The notes: generated by a model from the sequence alone, not told the origin. Shown: positions 1 to 10,600, counted from the first letter of the stretch. The stretch: DNA of 64,000 nucleotides from Haemophilus_D parainfluenzae_AD (GCF_001679325.1 NZ_LZMX01000030.1), one strand, 5' to 3'. A program made the numbers and translations.

Positions 1-1398
1 TTCAATCTCTGGCAATAAACCGTGCGATTCTTCTTTGATTAAGTAATCTGCCACGGCTGGAGAGGCATAAACCACAAATTGTTCACTCGAGAATAAGTGG
101 TTGACGCGAATGATCTCACGCATAATTTCATAACATACCGTTTCAACGGTTTTCACGCGTCCACGACCTTGGCAAGTTGGGCATTCATCACACAAAACGT
201 GCTCTAAACTTTCACGTGTACGTTTACGGGTCATTTCCACTAAACCAAGTTGAGTAAAACCATTCACATTCGTTTTTACGCGATCTTTTGATAGCGCTTC
301 TTCCAAGGATTCAATAACGCGGTTGCGGTGCTCATCGGTTTGCATATCAATAAAATCAATTATTATAATACCGCCTAAATTACGCAGTTGTAGCTGCTGT
401 GCAATGGCTTTAGTGGCTTCTATATTGGTGTTAAAAATCGTTTCATCTAAATTTCGATGACCGACGAAAGCGCCCGTATTGATATCAATGGTCGTCATAG
501 CTTCGGTTTGTTCAATAATGAGATAGCCGCCCGATTTTAAATTCACGCGTTTTTCAAGCGCATTTTGAATACCGCGTTCTACGCCATAAATATCAAAAAT
601 CGGCTGACTGCCCGTATAAAGCATCAATTTTTCACTTAATTCCGGCATAAATTCATTGGTAAATTCTTTCACTTCGTTAAAACAAAGTTTGGAATCGATA
701 TGAATTTTCTCTAAATTAGCACCGATAAAATCACGCAAAATACGCTGTGGCAATGCCGGTTCACCATAAATTTTAGAACGTGTTGGATATTTTCCTTTAC
801 GCTCAAGCACCTTACGCCATAAACGTTTTAAAAATTCCGCATCTTGGCGCAACTCTTCTTCTGTTGCGCCTTCGGTAGCTGTACGGACAATAAAGCCGCC
901 TAACTCATCACAAAAAGGCTCAACCAATGCTTTTAATCTGGCGCGCTCTTCTTCGCTTTCAATACGTTGTGACACACCAACATGGCTATTTTCCGGCATA
1001 AAGACGAGATAACGAGAAGGTAATGTAATATCCGTGGTTAATCTTGCGCCTTTTGTGCCCAAGGGATCTTTCACCACTTGTACCACGATATCCTGCCCCT
1101 CGCGTACGAGTTCAGAAATGCTTTTTGCACGGAATTGTTTTTGTTCGTTCAAATCCACGCATTCGGTATGTGAAACAATATCGGAAGCATGCAAAAATGC
1201 TGCTTTTTCTAAACCGATATCTACAAAAGCGGACTGCATCCCTGGCAAAACACGGGTTACTCGTCCTTTATAAATATTCCCCACGATGCCACGTTTGGCT
1301 TGACGTTCAATATGAACTTCTTTTAAAACACCCGTTTCCACCAACGCAACGCGGGTTTCATTGGGCGTAACATTCATTAATAATTCAACAGAATCCAT
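1..1398 (-). CDS. rng: Ribonuclease G (RNase E/G family endoribonuclease), partial: 3' end outside the window
   Basis: RNase G is a cytoplasmic endoribonuclease that matures the 5' end of 16S rRNA and degrades some mRNAs. 466 codons are present and the C-terminal end lies off the left edge. The N-terminus (MDSVELLMNVTPNETRVAL) and the following S1-like region match RNase G rather than RNase E. The catalytic segment containing IIDFIDMQTDE lies near residues 345-355, and a CPTC zinc-link motif near residue 406 supports metal-dependent dimer or tetramer formation. The frame can start at 1422, but AAGG lies eight bases before the ATG at 1398 and the upstream ATG has no Shine-Dalgarno site, so 1398 is preferred. 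It is divergent from putP. Confidence 0.93.
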   Translation of the reverse strand, partial: MDSVELLMNVTPNETRVALVETGVLKEVHIERQAKRGIVGNIYKGRVTRVLPGMQSAFVDIGLEKAAFLHASDIVSHTECVDLNEQKQFRAKSISELVREGQDIVVQVVKDPLGTKGARLTTDITLPSRYLVFMPENSHVGVSQRIESEEERARLKALVEPFCDELGGFIVRTATEGATEEELRQDAEFLKRLWRKVLERKGKYPTRSKIYGEPALPQRILRDFIGANLEKIHIDSKLCFNEVKEFTNEFMPELSEKLMLYTGSQPIFDIYGVERGIQNALEKRVNLKSGGYLIIEQTEAMTTIDINTGAFVGHRNLDETIFNTNIEATKAIAQQLQLRNLGGIIIIDFIDMQTDEHRNRVIESLEEALSKDRVKTNVNGFTQLGLVEMTRKRTRESLEHVLCDECPTCQGRGRVKTVETVCYEIMREIIRVNHLFSSEQFVVYASPAVADYLIKEESHGLLPEIE

Positions 1399-1515
1399 TT
1401 TTTCGACCTTAGTTTTAGTCATATTAGTCTATCGAAAAGGAAAATAGAATAATAGTCCTAAATGAGGTAAAATGTGACCTTTCTCAAATTTTCACGACTT
1501 ATTTTGGGGTATTTA

Positions 1516-3030
1516 ATGTTTGGTTTAGACCCAACACTTATTACTTTTAGTATTTATATTTTCGGCATGATTTTAATCGGAGTCCTTGCCTATTATTATA
1601 CAAACAACTTATCCGATTATATTTTAGGCGGCCGTAAACTCGGAAGTTTTGTGACAGCTATGTCTGCTGGTGCATCTGATATGTCAGGCTGGTTATTAAT
1701 GGGTCTGCCGGGTGCGGTGTATGTATCTGGTCTGGTAGAAGGTTGGATCGCTATTGGTTTAATCCTCGGGGCTTATTTTAACTGGTTGCTTGTAGCTGGT
1801 CGTTTACGGATCTATACCGAATTTAACAACAATGCACTCACATTACCGGAATATTTCCACCATCGCTTTGGCACATCACATAATCTCTTAAAAATTGTGT
1901 CTGCAACAATCATCCTAGTATTCTTCACCATTTATTGTGGTTCTGGTGTGGTTGCAGGGGCGAAATTATTCCAAAACCTATTCTCAGTCGACTACTCCAC
2001 AGCTATTTGGTACGGCGCATTAGCGACTATCGTCTATACCTTTATCGGTGGATTTTTAGCCGTAAGCTGGACGGATACCATTCAAGCCACATTGATGATT
2101 TTTGCACTAATTTTAACGCCTCTCTTTATCTTTTTAAGTTTGGGTGATGCATCACAATTTACTGGAGTGCTACATCAAGCAGAAATCGCAGCAAATAAAG
2201 ACTTTACTGATTTATTTAGTTCTACTACACCATTAGGTTTATTAAGTTTAGCGGCCTGGGGCTTAGGTTATTTTGGTCAACCGCATATCCTTGCGCGTTT
2301 TATGGCGGCTTACTCGGTGAAATCTCTTATTAAAGCACGCCGTATCAGTATGACATGGATGGTGATTTGCCTCGCGGGTGCGATTGGTATTGGCTTCTTC
2401 GGTATTCCTTATTTCTTTGTTAACCCCAATGTGGCTGGCGTGGTAAATAATGAACCAGAACAAGTATTTATTGAACTGGCTAAATTGCTCTTTAATCCAT
2501 GGATTGCCGGTATTCTACTCTCTGCAATTTTAGCGGCAGTCATGAGTACACTTTCCGCACAATTATTAATTTCTTCTAGTTCTATTACTGAAGATTTTTA
2601 TAAAGGGTTTATCCGTCCAAAAGCTTCTGAAAAAGAACTCGTCTGGTTAGGTCGCGTAATGGTTTTAGTTATCGCAGGTATCGCCATTTGGATTGCACAG
2701 GATGAAAACAGCAAAGTATTAAAACTCGTTGAATTTGCCTGGGCTGGCTTTGGTTCTGCATTTGGCCCTGTTGTGCTTTTCTCCTTATTCTGGAAACGCA
2801 TGACTTCATCAGCGGCGATGGCGGGAATGGTTGTCGGCGCAGTGGTTGTCTTTGCTTGGAAATCGGTGATTCCTGAAACCAGTGAATGGTTTAATGTCTA
2901 TGAAATGATCCCAGGATTCATCCTTGCTAGCCTGGCGATTATTGTGGTTTCTCTCCTTTCTGCAGAACCTGAAAATGAAGTTAAAGAAACCTTTGAAAAA
3001 GCAGAAAGAGCCTATAAGGAAGCAAAATAA
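1516..3030 (+). CDS. putP: Sodium/proline symporter PutP
   Basis: Inner-membrane Na+/proline symporter of the solute:sodium symporter (SSS) family. The 504-residue product is hydrophobic throughout, consistent with the usual 13 or so membrane segments, and carries GASDMSGWLLMG near residue 52 and ISSSSITEDFY in the second half, both typical of PutP. A longer reading frame begins at a GTG at 1474 with its own GAGG, but the start at 1516 has TGGGGT seven bases upstream, and 504 residues is the family length. The stop codon overlaps the cmoB start by one base (TAATG), which implies translational coupling. No proline dehydrogenase gene is adjacent. Confidence 0.93.
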   Translation: MFGLDPTLITFSIYIFGMILIGVLAYYYTNNLSDYILGGRKLGSFVTAMSAGASDMSGWLLMGLPGAVYVSGLVEGWIAIGLILGAYFNWLLVAGRLRIYTEFNNNALTLPEYFHHRFGTSHNLLKIVSATIILVFFTIYCGSGVVAGAKLFQNLFSVDYSTAIWYGALATIVYTFIGGFLAVSWTDTIQATLMIFALILTPLFIFLSLGDASQFTGVLHQAEIAANKDFTDLFSSTTPLGLLSLAAWGLGYFGQPHILARFMAAYSVKSLIKARRISMTWMVICLAGAIGIGFFGIPYFFVNPNVAGVVNNEPEQVFIELAKLLFNPWIAGILLSAILAAVMSTLSAQLLISSSSITEDFYKGFIRPKASEKELVWLGRVMVLVIAGIAIWIAQDENSKVLKLVEFAWAGFGSAFGPVVLFSLFWKRMTSSAAMAGMVVGAVVVFAWKSVIPETSEWFNVYEMIPGFILASLAIIVVSLLSAEPENEVKETFEKAERAYKEAK

Positions 3031-3995
3031 TGATTGATTTTCGTCCTTTTTATCAACAAATTGCCACCACAAATTTATCTGCTTGGCTAGAAACATTGCC
3101 TTTGCAGTTAAAAGAATGGGAAAAACAAACTCATGGTGATTATGCCAAATGGTCAAAAATCGTGGACTTTCTCCCTGATTTACAGGCAGACACTATCGAT
3201 TTAAAAAATGCGGTGAAATCTGACCGCACTTCCCCACTTTCAGAGGGCGAAAAACAACGCATTGTCCATCATTTGAAACAATTGATGCCATGGCGAAAAG
3301 GACCTTATCATTTATTTGATATTCACGTGGATTGCGAATGGCGTTCTGATTTCAAATGGGATCGTGTTTTGCCTCATCTTGCCCCATTAAAAGATCGTAC
3401 CATTTTAGATGTGGGCTGCGGTAGCGGCTACCATATGTGGCGAATGGTTGGTGAAGGTGCAAAAATGGTCGTTGGTATTGATCCTACCGAGCTTTTCCTT
3501 TGCCAATTTGAAGCCGTTCGAAAATTATTAAATAACGATCGTCGAGCGAACTTAATCCCATTAGGTATTGAAGAAATGCAACCACTTGCAGCATTTGATA
3601 CCGTATTCTCAATGGGGGTGCTTTATCATCGTAAATCACCGCTTGATCATCTCACACAGCTAAAAAACCAATTAGTAAAAGGTGGTGAATTGGTGTTAGA
3701 AACCTTAGTGGTTGATGGTGATGCCAATACAGTCTTAGTGCCATCAGATCGCTATGCCAAAATGAAGAATGTGTATTTTATTCCTTCCGTTGCAGCGCTC
3801 ATCAATTGGTTGGAAAAGGTCGGCTTTACTAATGTGCGTTGTGTGGATGTTGCCACCACGACATTAGAAGAACAGCGTAAAACGGATTGGTTAGAAAATG
3901 AAAGTTTGATTGATTTCTTAGATCCAAACGATCACAGTAAAACCATCGAAGGCTATCAAGCCCCTACTCGTGCAGTGATTTTAGCCAATAAATAA
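3030..3995 (+). CDS. cmoB: tRNA U34 carboxymethyltransferase CmoB
   Basis: CmoB transfers the carboxymethyl group of carboxy-S-adenosylmethionine to 5-hydroxyuridine at wobble position 34, giving cmo5U. The 321-residue length is that of the family. A Rossmann-type SAM-binding motif ILDVGCGSGYHMWRM lies near residue 124, and the N-terminal region with HLFDIHVDCEWRSDFKWDR is characteristic. It overlaps putP by one base and is probably co-transcribed with it. An uptake-signal core lies inside the gene near 3225. The gene ends in front of a hairpin shared with the convergent rlmM gene. cmoA is not nearby. Confidence 0.93.
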   Translation: MIDFRPFYQQIATTNLSAWLETLPLQLKEWEKQTHGDYAKWSKIVDFLPDLQADTIDLKNAVKSDRTSPLSEGEKQRIVHHLKQLMPWRKGPYHLFDIHVDCEWRSDFKWDRVLPHLAPLKDRTILDVGCGSGYHMWRMVGEGAKMVVGIDPTELFLCQFEAVRKLLNNDRRANLIPLGIEEMQPLAAFDTVFSMGVLYHRKSPLDHLTQLKNQLVKGGELVLETLVVDGDANTVLVPSDRYAKMKNVYFIPSVAALINWLEKVGFTNVRCVDVATTTLEEQRKTDWLENESLIDFLDPNDHSKTIEGYQAPTRAVILANK

Positions 3996-4004
3996 TGGTT
4001 TAAA

Positions 4005-4046
4005 AAAGCGCGGTCAAAAAACATGAAGTTTTTTGACCGCACTTTG
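4005..4046. terminator. Bidirectional terminator between cmoB and rlmM, built from an inverted uptake-signal pair
   Basis: An A/T-flanked stem pairs AAAGCGCGGTCAAAAAAC with GTTTTTTGACCGCACTTT across a five-base loop, with one mismatch, and has T or A runs on both sides. The right arm is a perfect uptake-signal core; the left arm carries GCGC instead of GTGC. Confidence 0.75.
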
Positions 4047-4051
4047 CTTTT

Positions 4052-5140
4052 TTATTTTAAGGCAATATGTACCGTAATCTCTTCACGATCGTGATACAAA
4101 TGCTTCGCTTGAATATCAAATTCCAATTCTTTTTCTGCCAACATCACCGCAAGATTTTCTAAGCACAACATCACTTCTTGATAGCGCTTTTTCATTGGTA
4201 ATTTCAAGTTGAAAATGGTTTCTCGACACCAGCCGTTAATCAACCATTTTCCAATTAAATTCGCAATTCGACTTGGTTGCTCCACCATATCACACACAAG
4301 CCAATCAATATGCTTACGTTTTGGTGGTTGGAATTTAAACCCATCTTCCGGACAGTGCTCAATTCTGCCGGTATCATGCAAACTTGCCGCCATTTTGCCG
4401 TGATCAACCGCATACACAAATAAACCACGTTTCACTAATTGATAGGTCCAGCCGCCAGGGCAAGCACCGAGATCGACGCCAACCATATTTTCATTCAAGC
4501 GTTTACTTTCTTCATTTCGAGGAATAAAGGTTAAAATCGCTTCTTCCAATTTTAAAGTTGAACGGCTTGGTGCATCCGCTGGGAATTTTAAACGTGGGAT
4601 TCCCATAAAGTGGGTGGAATTATTACCAAGATAGGAATACCCCACATAGCAACAATTCGGCTGAGTGAAAAAACAATGTAAAATCTGACCGCGCTTTGCA
4701 TTCGGTTTGCCTTGTAACCAACCTTTCTTTTTCAACGCTTGGCGCAACGGCACAGTAAATTTTCGGCAAAATGTCGAAAGCTCTTTGGCTTCATTCGTAT
4801 CTGCTGTTTCAACAAATAGCTCTACCGCTTGCTTAAGATTAATGTCTTCTGCAATGCGTTCATATTGAGCCAGAATTGGCGAAATACGATCTTGAGGATC
4901 CAGATTTTCTAAGAGATCTGACACAACGATCATTTGACGTGCAAAAATCAAACGATTAAATGGGATTTCTCTCGCTAAACGATCTGCATCACCTGGTTGA
5001 TAGCATTCAAAAATGACATAGCCGCTGTTTTCTACCACGCGAGCAAAACCAAATACACCACGCTCAGAAGCTCGGTCGGTAATTTCTGCGGCGACTTCTT
5101 TTTCAAAGCCAATTCGACAATATAAGGCTAATTTATTCAT
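4052..5140 (-). CDS. rlmM: 23S rRNA 2'-O-ribose methyltransferase RlmM (C2498)
   Basis: RlmM methylates the 2'-hydroxyl of C2498 of 23S rRNA using SAM. The 362-residue protein has an N-terminal THUMP-like region and a Rossmann methyltransferase domain with DLGACPGGWTYQL near residue 222. The aspartates and lysines of the K-D-K-E catalytic set appear in the expected order (VCDMVEQP, then FNLKLPMKKRY). The start overlaps the gcvA stop by four bases, so the two form an operon as in E. coli (gcvA-ygdD-rlmM), but without ygdD. Confidence 0.95.
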   Translation of the reverse strand: MNKLALYCRIGFEKEVAAEITDRASERGVFGFARVVENSGYVIFECYQPGDADRLAREIPFNRLIFARQMIVVSDLLENLDPQDRISPILAQYERIAEDINLKQAVELFVETADTNEAKELSTFCRKFTVPLRQALKKKGWLQGKPNAKRGQILHCFFTQPNCCYVGYSYLGNNSTHFMGIPRLKFPADAPSRSTLKLEEAILTFIPRNEESKRLNENMVGVDLGACPGGWTYQLVKRGLFVYAVDHGKMAASLHDTGRIEHCPEDGFKFQPPKRKHIDWLVCDMVEQPSRIANLIGKWLINGWCRETIFNLKLPMKKRYQEVMLCLENLAVMLAEKELEFDIQAKHLYHDREEITVHIALK

Positions 5141-6027
5141 ATTTTCCCTAATTTTATTGAATCTTTAATCCATGTTCTAAAGGCTTGAATCTGTTCATCA
5201 TCTAAACGATCTAAATGATTGACTACATAGAATGATTTCGGATCCCGTAATTCGGTTGGTAACACAATTTGCAGATGACCATTTTCAATTTCTTGCTGAG
5301 CCAAAATACGATTAGCCAGCACGATACCCTGACCATGAACGGCAGCTTGTAATGCCATAAAGGTATGGCTAAATAATGGACCTTGCTGAATATTCAAATC
5401 ATCTAATTTGAGATAATCTGCCATCGCTTGCCAGTTATCTCGAGTATGTGTGTGAATCAGCGTGTGCTTTTTCAAATCATCTGGACGGCGAACGGGAATT
5501 TTCTCAAGCAATGAAGGTGCCGCCAAAATCACTAAGTTTTCTTCACCTAACCGATCGACTTGTAAATTTTCCCAATCACCTTTGCCATAATAAATGGCAA
5601 TATCAATTTCTTTATTTAATAAACCTTCATCTTGATCCACGCCCTTCAAGCGTACTTCAATTTCAGGGTGTTGCTTATTAAAATCACTCAAATGTGGCAC
5701 AAGCCATTGAATACCAAAGGTTTGTGGCACACTAATTGCCAAATGTGGCTCTTCTTTAAGTGTTAATAAACGTTCAGTCGCTTCATTTAATTTTCGCAAA
5801 ACTTTGTTAATATCAACAAAATAGGCTTTCCCAAATTCAGTCAATTCGAGTGAACGATTTTTACGTATAAAAAGCTCGACACCTAAAAAATCTTCTAATA
5901 ATTTTATTTGATGGCTCACTGCGGCTTGTGTCACAAAAAGTTCATCCGCAGCTTTTGTGAAGCTTAAATGTCGAGCAGCTGATTCGAAAGACTTCAATGA
6001 ATTCAGGGGAGGCAAACGTTTATACAT
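5137..6027 (-). CDS. gcvA: LysR-family regulator GcvA (glycine cleavage system activator)
   Basis: GcvA controls the glycine cleavage genes and, in enterobacteria, the adjacent small RNA gene gcvB. The N-terminal winged helix-turn-helix includes KRLPPLNSLKSFESAARHL and LFVTQAAVSHQIKLLEDFLG, nearly as in E. coli GcvA, followed by a LysR effector domain. The frame extends to a TTG at 6039, but the ATG at 6027 has GGGAAG just upstream and gives the family N-terminus MYKRLPPL, so 296 residues is preferred. The divergent GcvB-like RNA strengthens the assignment. It is translationally coupled to rlmM. Confidence 0.92.
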   Translation of the reverse strand: MYKRLPPLNSLKSFESAARHLSFTKAADELFVTQAAVSHQIKLLEDFLGVELFIRKNRSLELTEFGKAYFVDINKVLRKLNEATERLLTLKEEPHLAISVPQTFGIQWLVPHLSDFNKQHPEIEVRLKGVDQDEGLLNKEIDIAIYYGKGDWENLQVDRLGEENLVILAAPSLLEKIPVRRPDDLKKHTLIHTHTRDNWQAMADYLKLDDLNIQQGPLFSHTFMALQAAVHGQGIVLANRILAQQEIENGHLQIVLPTELRDPKSFYVVNHLDRLDDEQIQAFRTWIKDSIKLGKI

Positions 6028-6116
6028 AATTCTTCCCAACGGCTAAATTTTAGTTTATAATGAAAAAGATTCAATTCGGATTAGTTTTTTTTATGCATCA
6101 AATAAAAAAACATCAT

Positions 6117-6145
6117 TTGTCCTTCCATTACCTTCTACCTACAAT
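6117..6145 (+). promoter_or_regulatory. Sigma70-type promoter of the GcvB-like RNA
   Basis: TTGTCC at 6117-6122 and TACAAT at 6140-6145 are separated by 17 bases. The predicted start is about 6151-6153. GcvA-binding sites would be expected just upstream, but I could not define one by eye. Confidence 0.6.
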
Positions 6146-6151
6146 ACACAC

Positions 6152-6327
6152 GTACTTAATGATTGGTAATTCCTTACAAGTTAATGAGTTTCAGACTTAA
6201 GTATGATGTTGTGTTTGCATATAGTTCGGTTCTCCGAACTGGAGTAACAATTAAGTTACTCATTTACTTCCTGTATATATTAAACCATTCTGGTTAAGCG
6301 CTGCTCGTTTCGAGCGGCGTTTTTTTA
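6152..6327 (+). ncRNA. gcvB: GcvB-type small regulatory RNA
   Basis: A short transcript divergent from gcvA, as in enterobacteria. GcvB is an Hfq-dependent repressor of amino-acid and peptide uptake genes. Visible elements, in order: the G/U-rich segment GATGTTGTGTTTGCA (6205-6219), matching the R1 seed region of E. coli GcvB; a 7-bp hairpin AGTTCGG/CCGAACT (6223-6240); a 7-bp hairpin GAGTAAC/GTTACTC (6242-6261); the single-stranded ACTTCCTGTA (6266-6275), as in E. coli region R2; and a 9-bp terminator stem (6299-6319) followed by seven Ts. At about 175 nt it is slightly shorter than the E. coli RNA. The 5' end is inferred from the promoter only. Confidence 0.85.
6299..6327 (+). terminator. 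Intrinsic terminator of the GcvB-like RNA
   Basis: CGCTGCTCG pairs with CGAGCGGCG (one G-U pair) across a TTT loop and is followed by T7. The stretch from here to the ilvE start (6328-6509) is AT-rich. I saw no further gene and no clear sigma70 promoter in it, although the ilvE promoter must lie there. Confidence 0.85.
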
Positions 6328-6509
6328 TTTCAGCCATTCTAACATAAGCAAAATTTTATTTCCTGACCTACTTCACAAATTTGAAAATCCAATAAAAATT
6401 TTGAGAAATCACAATATTTTTGTGTTTAAAGGTTTTCATAGCTGCCGTTATGGTGTAGATTAACTGCATTTCCATTCATAAAATTATTTATACAAATTAA
6501 GGAAGCAAA

Positions 6510-7541
6510 ATGAAAGACTTAGACTGGAACAATCTTGGATTTAGTTATATCAAAACAGATTACCGCTTCATCGCACATTGGAAAGATGGTAAATGGGATG
6601 AAGGGAAACTTACCACTGATAATATGCTACATATCCACGAAGGTTCAACGGCAATTCACTACGGTCAACAATGCTTTGAAGGCTTAAAAGCCTATCGTTG
6701 TAAAGATGGTTCAATAAACTTATTCCGTCCTGATCAAAATGCAAAACGTATGCAACACACCGCAGATCGTTTATTGATGCCTCAAGTGCCAACAGAATTA
6801 TTTATCCGTGCTTGTAAAGAAGTGGTGAAAGCAAACCAAGAATGGTTAGGCCCTTACGGTTCTGGCGCGACATTATATTTACGTCCATTCCTCTTTGGTA
6901 CGGGGGCGAATATCGGCGTGAAAACCGCACCTGAATTTATTTTCTCTGTATTCTGCTGTCCAGTAGGCGCATATTTCAAAGGTGGTTTAGCACCATCTAA
7001 CTTCATTACGACTGATTACGACCGTGCTGCTCCGATGGGAACCGGTGGCGTAAAAGTGGGGGGGAACTATGCGGCAAGTTTGCTTCCTCATGAACTAGCC
7101 TCAGAACAAGGTACACCAGAACGTAAATTTGCAGACGCGATTTACCTTGATCCTAAAACTCACACTAAAATTGAAGAAGTGGGTGCGGCAAACTTCTTTG
7201 GTATCACCAAAGATAATAAATTTATCACGCCAGCATCTGAATCCATTTTACCAAGTATCACGAAATACTCATTACTTCACATTGCAAAAGAACGTTTAGG
7301 TATGGAAGCCATTGAAGGTGACGTGTATATTGATCAACTTGATCAATTCACCGAAGCGGGGGCTTGTGGTACTGCGGCAGTGATTACACCAGTAGGTGGT
7401 ATTCAACACAAAGGTAAATTCCACGTGTTCTATTCAGAAACTGAAGTAGGCCCTGTTACACGTAAACTTTACAACGAGCTAACCGGCATCCAATTCGGTG
7501 ATGTGGAAGCACCTGAAGGCTGGATTGTAAAAGTAGAATAA
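6510..7541 (+). CDS. ilvE: Branched-chain amino acid aminotransferase
   Basis: A PLP enzyme (fold type IV) that transaminates leucine, isoleucine and valine with 2-oxoglutarate. The 343-residue product is of the longer class-II type. It shows YGQQCFEGLKAYR near residue 50, GSGATLYLRPFLFGTG, and GGVKVGGNYAASLLP near residue 180, which holds the Schiff-base lysine. The C-terminal TEAGACGTAAVITPVGG is also typical. AAGGAAGC lies just before the ATG. It stands alone, not in an ilv operon, next to the gcvB-like RNA, and ends in a strong hairpin. Confidence 0.95.
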   Translation: MKDLDWNNLGFSYIKTDYRFIAHWKDGKWDEGKLTTDNMLHIHEGSTAIHYGQQCFEGLKAYRCKDGSINLFRPDQNAKRMQHTADRLLMPQVPTELFIRACKEVVKANQEWLGPYGSGATLYLRPFLFGTGANIGVKTAPEFIFSVFCCPVGAYFKGGLAPSNFITTDYDRAAPMGTGGVKVGGNYAASLLPHELASEQGTPERKFADAIYLDPKTHTKIEEVGAANFFGITKDNKFITPASESILPSITKYSLLHIAKERLGMEAIEGDVYIDQLDQFTEAGACGTAAVITPVGGIQHKGKFHVFYSETEVGPVTRKLYNELTGIQFGDVEAPEGWIVKVE

Positions 7542-7558
7542 TTTATTATCTATCAACC

Positions 7559-7588
7559 AAAAGAGCGGTCAAATTGACCGCTCTTTTA
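7559..7588. terminator. Bidirectional terminator between ilvE and the Aas-type gene
   Basis: AAGAGCGGTC (7561-7570) pairs perfectly with GACCGCTCTT (7576-7585), with A and T runs outside. Both arms are a one-base variant of the usual uptake core (AAGAGC instead of AAGTGC), so pairing is preserved. Confidence 0.8.
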
Positions 7589-7603
7589 TTTATACAATTT
7601 TCG

Positions 7604-10600
7604 TTACTTAACCAAACTCATCGCCAGGTTCTTTGCGCCTTTGAAATCTACTTTACCACTTCCGAGCATCGGAATTTCATCTACCAAGAAAACTTGGCTT
7701 GGTAGCATAATCGGCGGTACATTTAATCCTTTAATACGTTCATTGATCTCATCTAAAGAAAGCGCAGACTTAATTAAAAGCACAATGCTCTCGCCTTTTT
7801 TATCATCGCTTACAGCCACCGCAACGAATTGATTTTCTTCATCAAATACTTGTGAAAGTTTCTCTTCCACACTACCGAGACTAATCATTTCGCCGCCGAC
7901 TTTAGCAAATCGAGAATAACGATACACAATGGTAATAAAGCCATTATGATCGATATGGCCTTTATCGCCGGTTTTGTAATAACGTACACCGTCAATTTCA
8001 ACAATCACTTCTGCTGTTTTTTCAGGGGCATCCAAATAACCTTTCATGACTTGTCCACCACCAATCAAGATCAAACCGTCTTCGCCGACTGGTAATTCCT
8101 GCAAGCTTTCCGGATCCACAATTTTAATAATAGTGCCCGGTAATGGCATACCAACTGTACCTGCTTGATTAAAGGTAAACTCTTGTAAGGTTTCCGGATC
8201 CAGTAAATTAGGCATATTGACACTGGCTACGGGGGCTGTTTCAGTTGCGCCATAGCCTTCGTAAATTTCCAAGCCAAATTTAAGTTTGAAGGCTTCTTTT
8301 ACATCCGCTTTCAATTTTTCGGCACCCGCAATAACCATACGCACGTTTTGCAACATCAACGGATGGAATTTCTTATTGCGTACATACAATCTAAAGAAAG
8401 TTGAAGTACCAAATAAAATGCTCACCCGATGTCGAGCACACATTTTTCCTACTGTCGCCCCATCTGTTGGATCCGCCACACTCACCATTTTAATCCCTTC
8501 ACACAATGGCAATAAGGTTGTCACGGTTAAGCCGAATGAGTGAAAAATTGGTAAGGAATTTAAAATGACATCATCTTTGTGGAAATTTAATAATTCACCA
8601 ATCTGTTTAATGTTCGTCAGTAAATTTTTATGGCTTAATTCAATGCCTTTCGGATCACCTTCACTACCACTACTGAATAGGATGGTGGCATTATCTTCCA
8701 AGCTTACCTCTGCAAAGTAGCGTAATTTAATCCACCATTGTGGCGCCAAAAACGCGGTTAAAAATGACAGCACTTTATTGGCTTTAGTGATCGATTTTCC
8801 TAAATTTTCCATAAAGAGGGCTTTATCAGCCACCACTTGGCTAAAGTCAAAACCTTTTGCGTTCAACTTATCCAAGAATTTTTCAGAGGTAATAACTTGA
8901 GAAATATTGGCTTTTTTCAACGCTTTTTCCATTACTTCAGGGCTTAGTGTGTAGTTTAAATTTACCGGTACTTTGCCCATCACCATTAAGGTCATATTGA
9001 TAATTGCCCCGACTGATGAACTTGGTAATAACACGCCAACATTTTTTTCATTCCCTAAAGCGGCTTTCAAGGTTTTCACAAACATCAATACTGCAGCAAT
9101 AAATTTCAGGTTATTCAGTTTAGTGCCTTGCGCATCCACCGCGACTTCTTTGAATAAATTTGATTTTGCTGAATTCAACCAATGATGCATTAGCGGTTTA
9201 CGTTTACTCATGACTTTTTCCCATACGGAGAAAGAAAGTTCGAGTACTTTTTGCTTCATCGCTGTCGCATCAATAAAGCCATGAATTGGTTTACCAAATG
9301 CTACTAAAATTTCACGTTTACCTTGGCGTTTAGTTAAATTCTTATAGAAAGAATCCGCACGGGAGAAGCTGCTGCCCCACAATCCACGTAAATAGAAAGG
9401 AACCGTTGTGACATTCTCTAAATCTTTTAATACGTGCTCAAAGCCTTTTTGGAACTCATTAATTTGGCCGTTATAGCTGATATGACCTTCTGGGAATAAC
9501 GCCACCACTTCACCACGCGCTAAATATTCACGAATGGTTTCAATAGATTCACGGCTTGCCCCCCCACCAATTGGGATGACTTTGAAAATACGGAAGAACC
9601 AAGTGAGATACCATTTGTTGTAAATTGGACGATACATCACAAATTTAATCGCACGCGGGCTAGCCGCTTGTAACACTAACCAGTCAATCCAGCTAATATG
9701 GTTACCTAATAACAACACGCCACCACTTTGTGGAAGGTTTTTTAACCCACCCACATGAAAACGGTAATTCGCTTTTAACGCAAAGAGTAGGAATAAACGC
9801 GTAAATAAATGGGGTACTTTCGACATGGTATATAGACTCGCAGCAAAACATGCAGCAGAAGTCACTAAGAATAAACCTTGAGTCGAAACATTAAGTTGTA
9901 CAAAAACAATACTTAATAGCAAAAAGACCACCATGAACACGTTTTGCACAAAATTGTTACCCGCCATGATTTTGCCGCTGATTTTCTCAGGTGCGAAATA
10001 CTGAATAGTTGCATTCAATGGCACAATCAATAAACCGCCAGAGAAACCAAAGACAAAAGAACAAAGTGCCAATACCACACCACTTTGGGCTAGAGTTAAG
10101 AAGAATAACGATGCACAAATACCCAACGCACCAAGCGGCACAATACCTAACTCAATATGCAAACGAGAAGCACGTCCAGCAAGATATGAACCAAGCACTA
10201 GTCCTACGCCACTCACCGCTAGAATTGCTTGAATGACAACAGCATTATCTTCATTGAACATTGCTTTATAATGTGCAGGAAATGCCGCCACAATAATTTG
10301 TGACACGCCCCAAAACAGGCTTAGTCCAATGACACTCAACCAAATATTTTGATCAGCTTTTAATGTACGAACATTATCTTTTAAATACCCTAGAGAAAGG
10401 TATTTTCTCATATCAAACTGACCTTCTGTATTTTCAGCTTCTTGTTTAAAGAATGGAATTTTAAAAGCAAAATAGGCTTCTAGTGCACTCAGTAATACTA
10501 ATGCTACACCTATCACCCAAACACTTTGTAATACTTCATTCGGGTCATCTGATGCCACATAATGCGCTTCAAAGAAGAAAGAAAATGCAAAAGAACTAAA

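Noticed and set aside
1034..1370. Open frames opposite rng and many similar frames opposite real genes
   Set aside because: They are antisense shadows with no ribosome site, no family similarity and unusual composition.
1474..1515. N-terminal extension of PutP from GTG 1474
   Set aside because: It has a possible ribosome site, but the extension is not family-like; the ATG at 1516 with TGGGGT gives the usual 504 residues.
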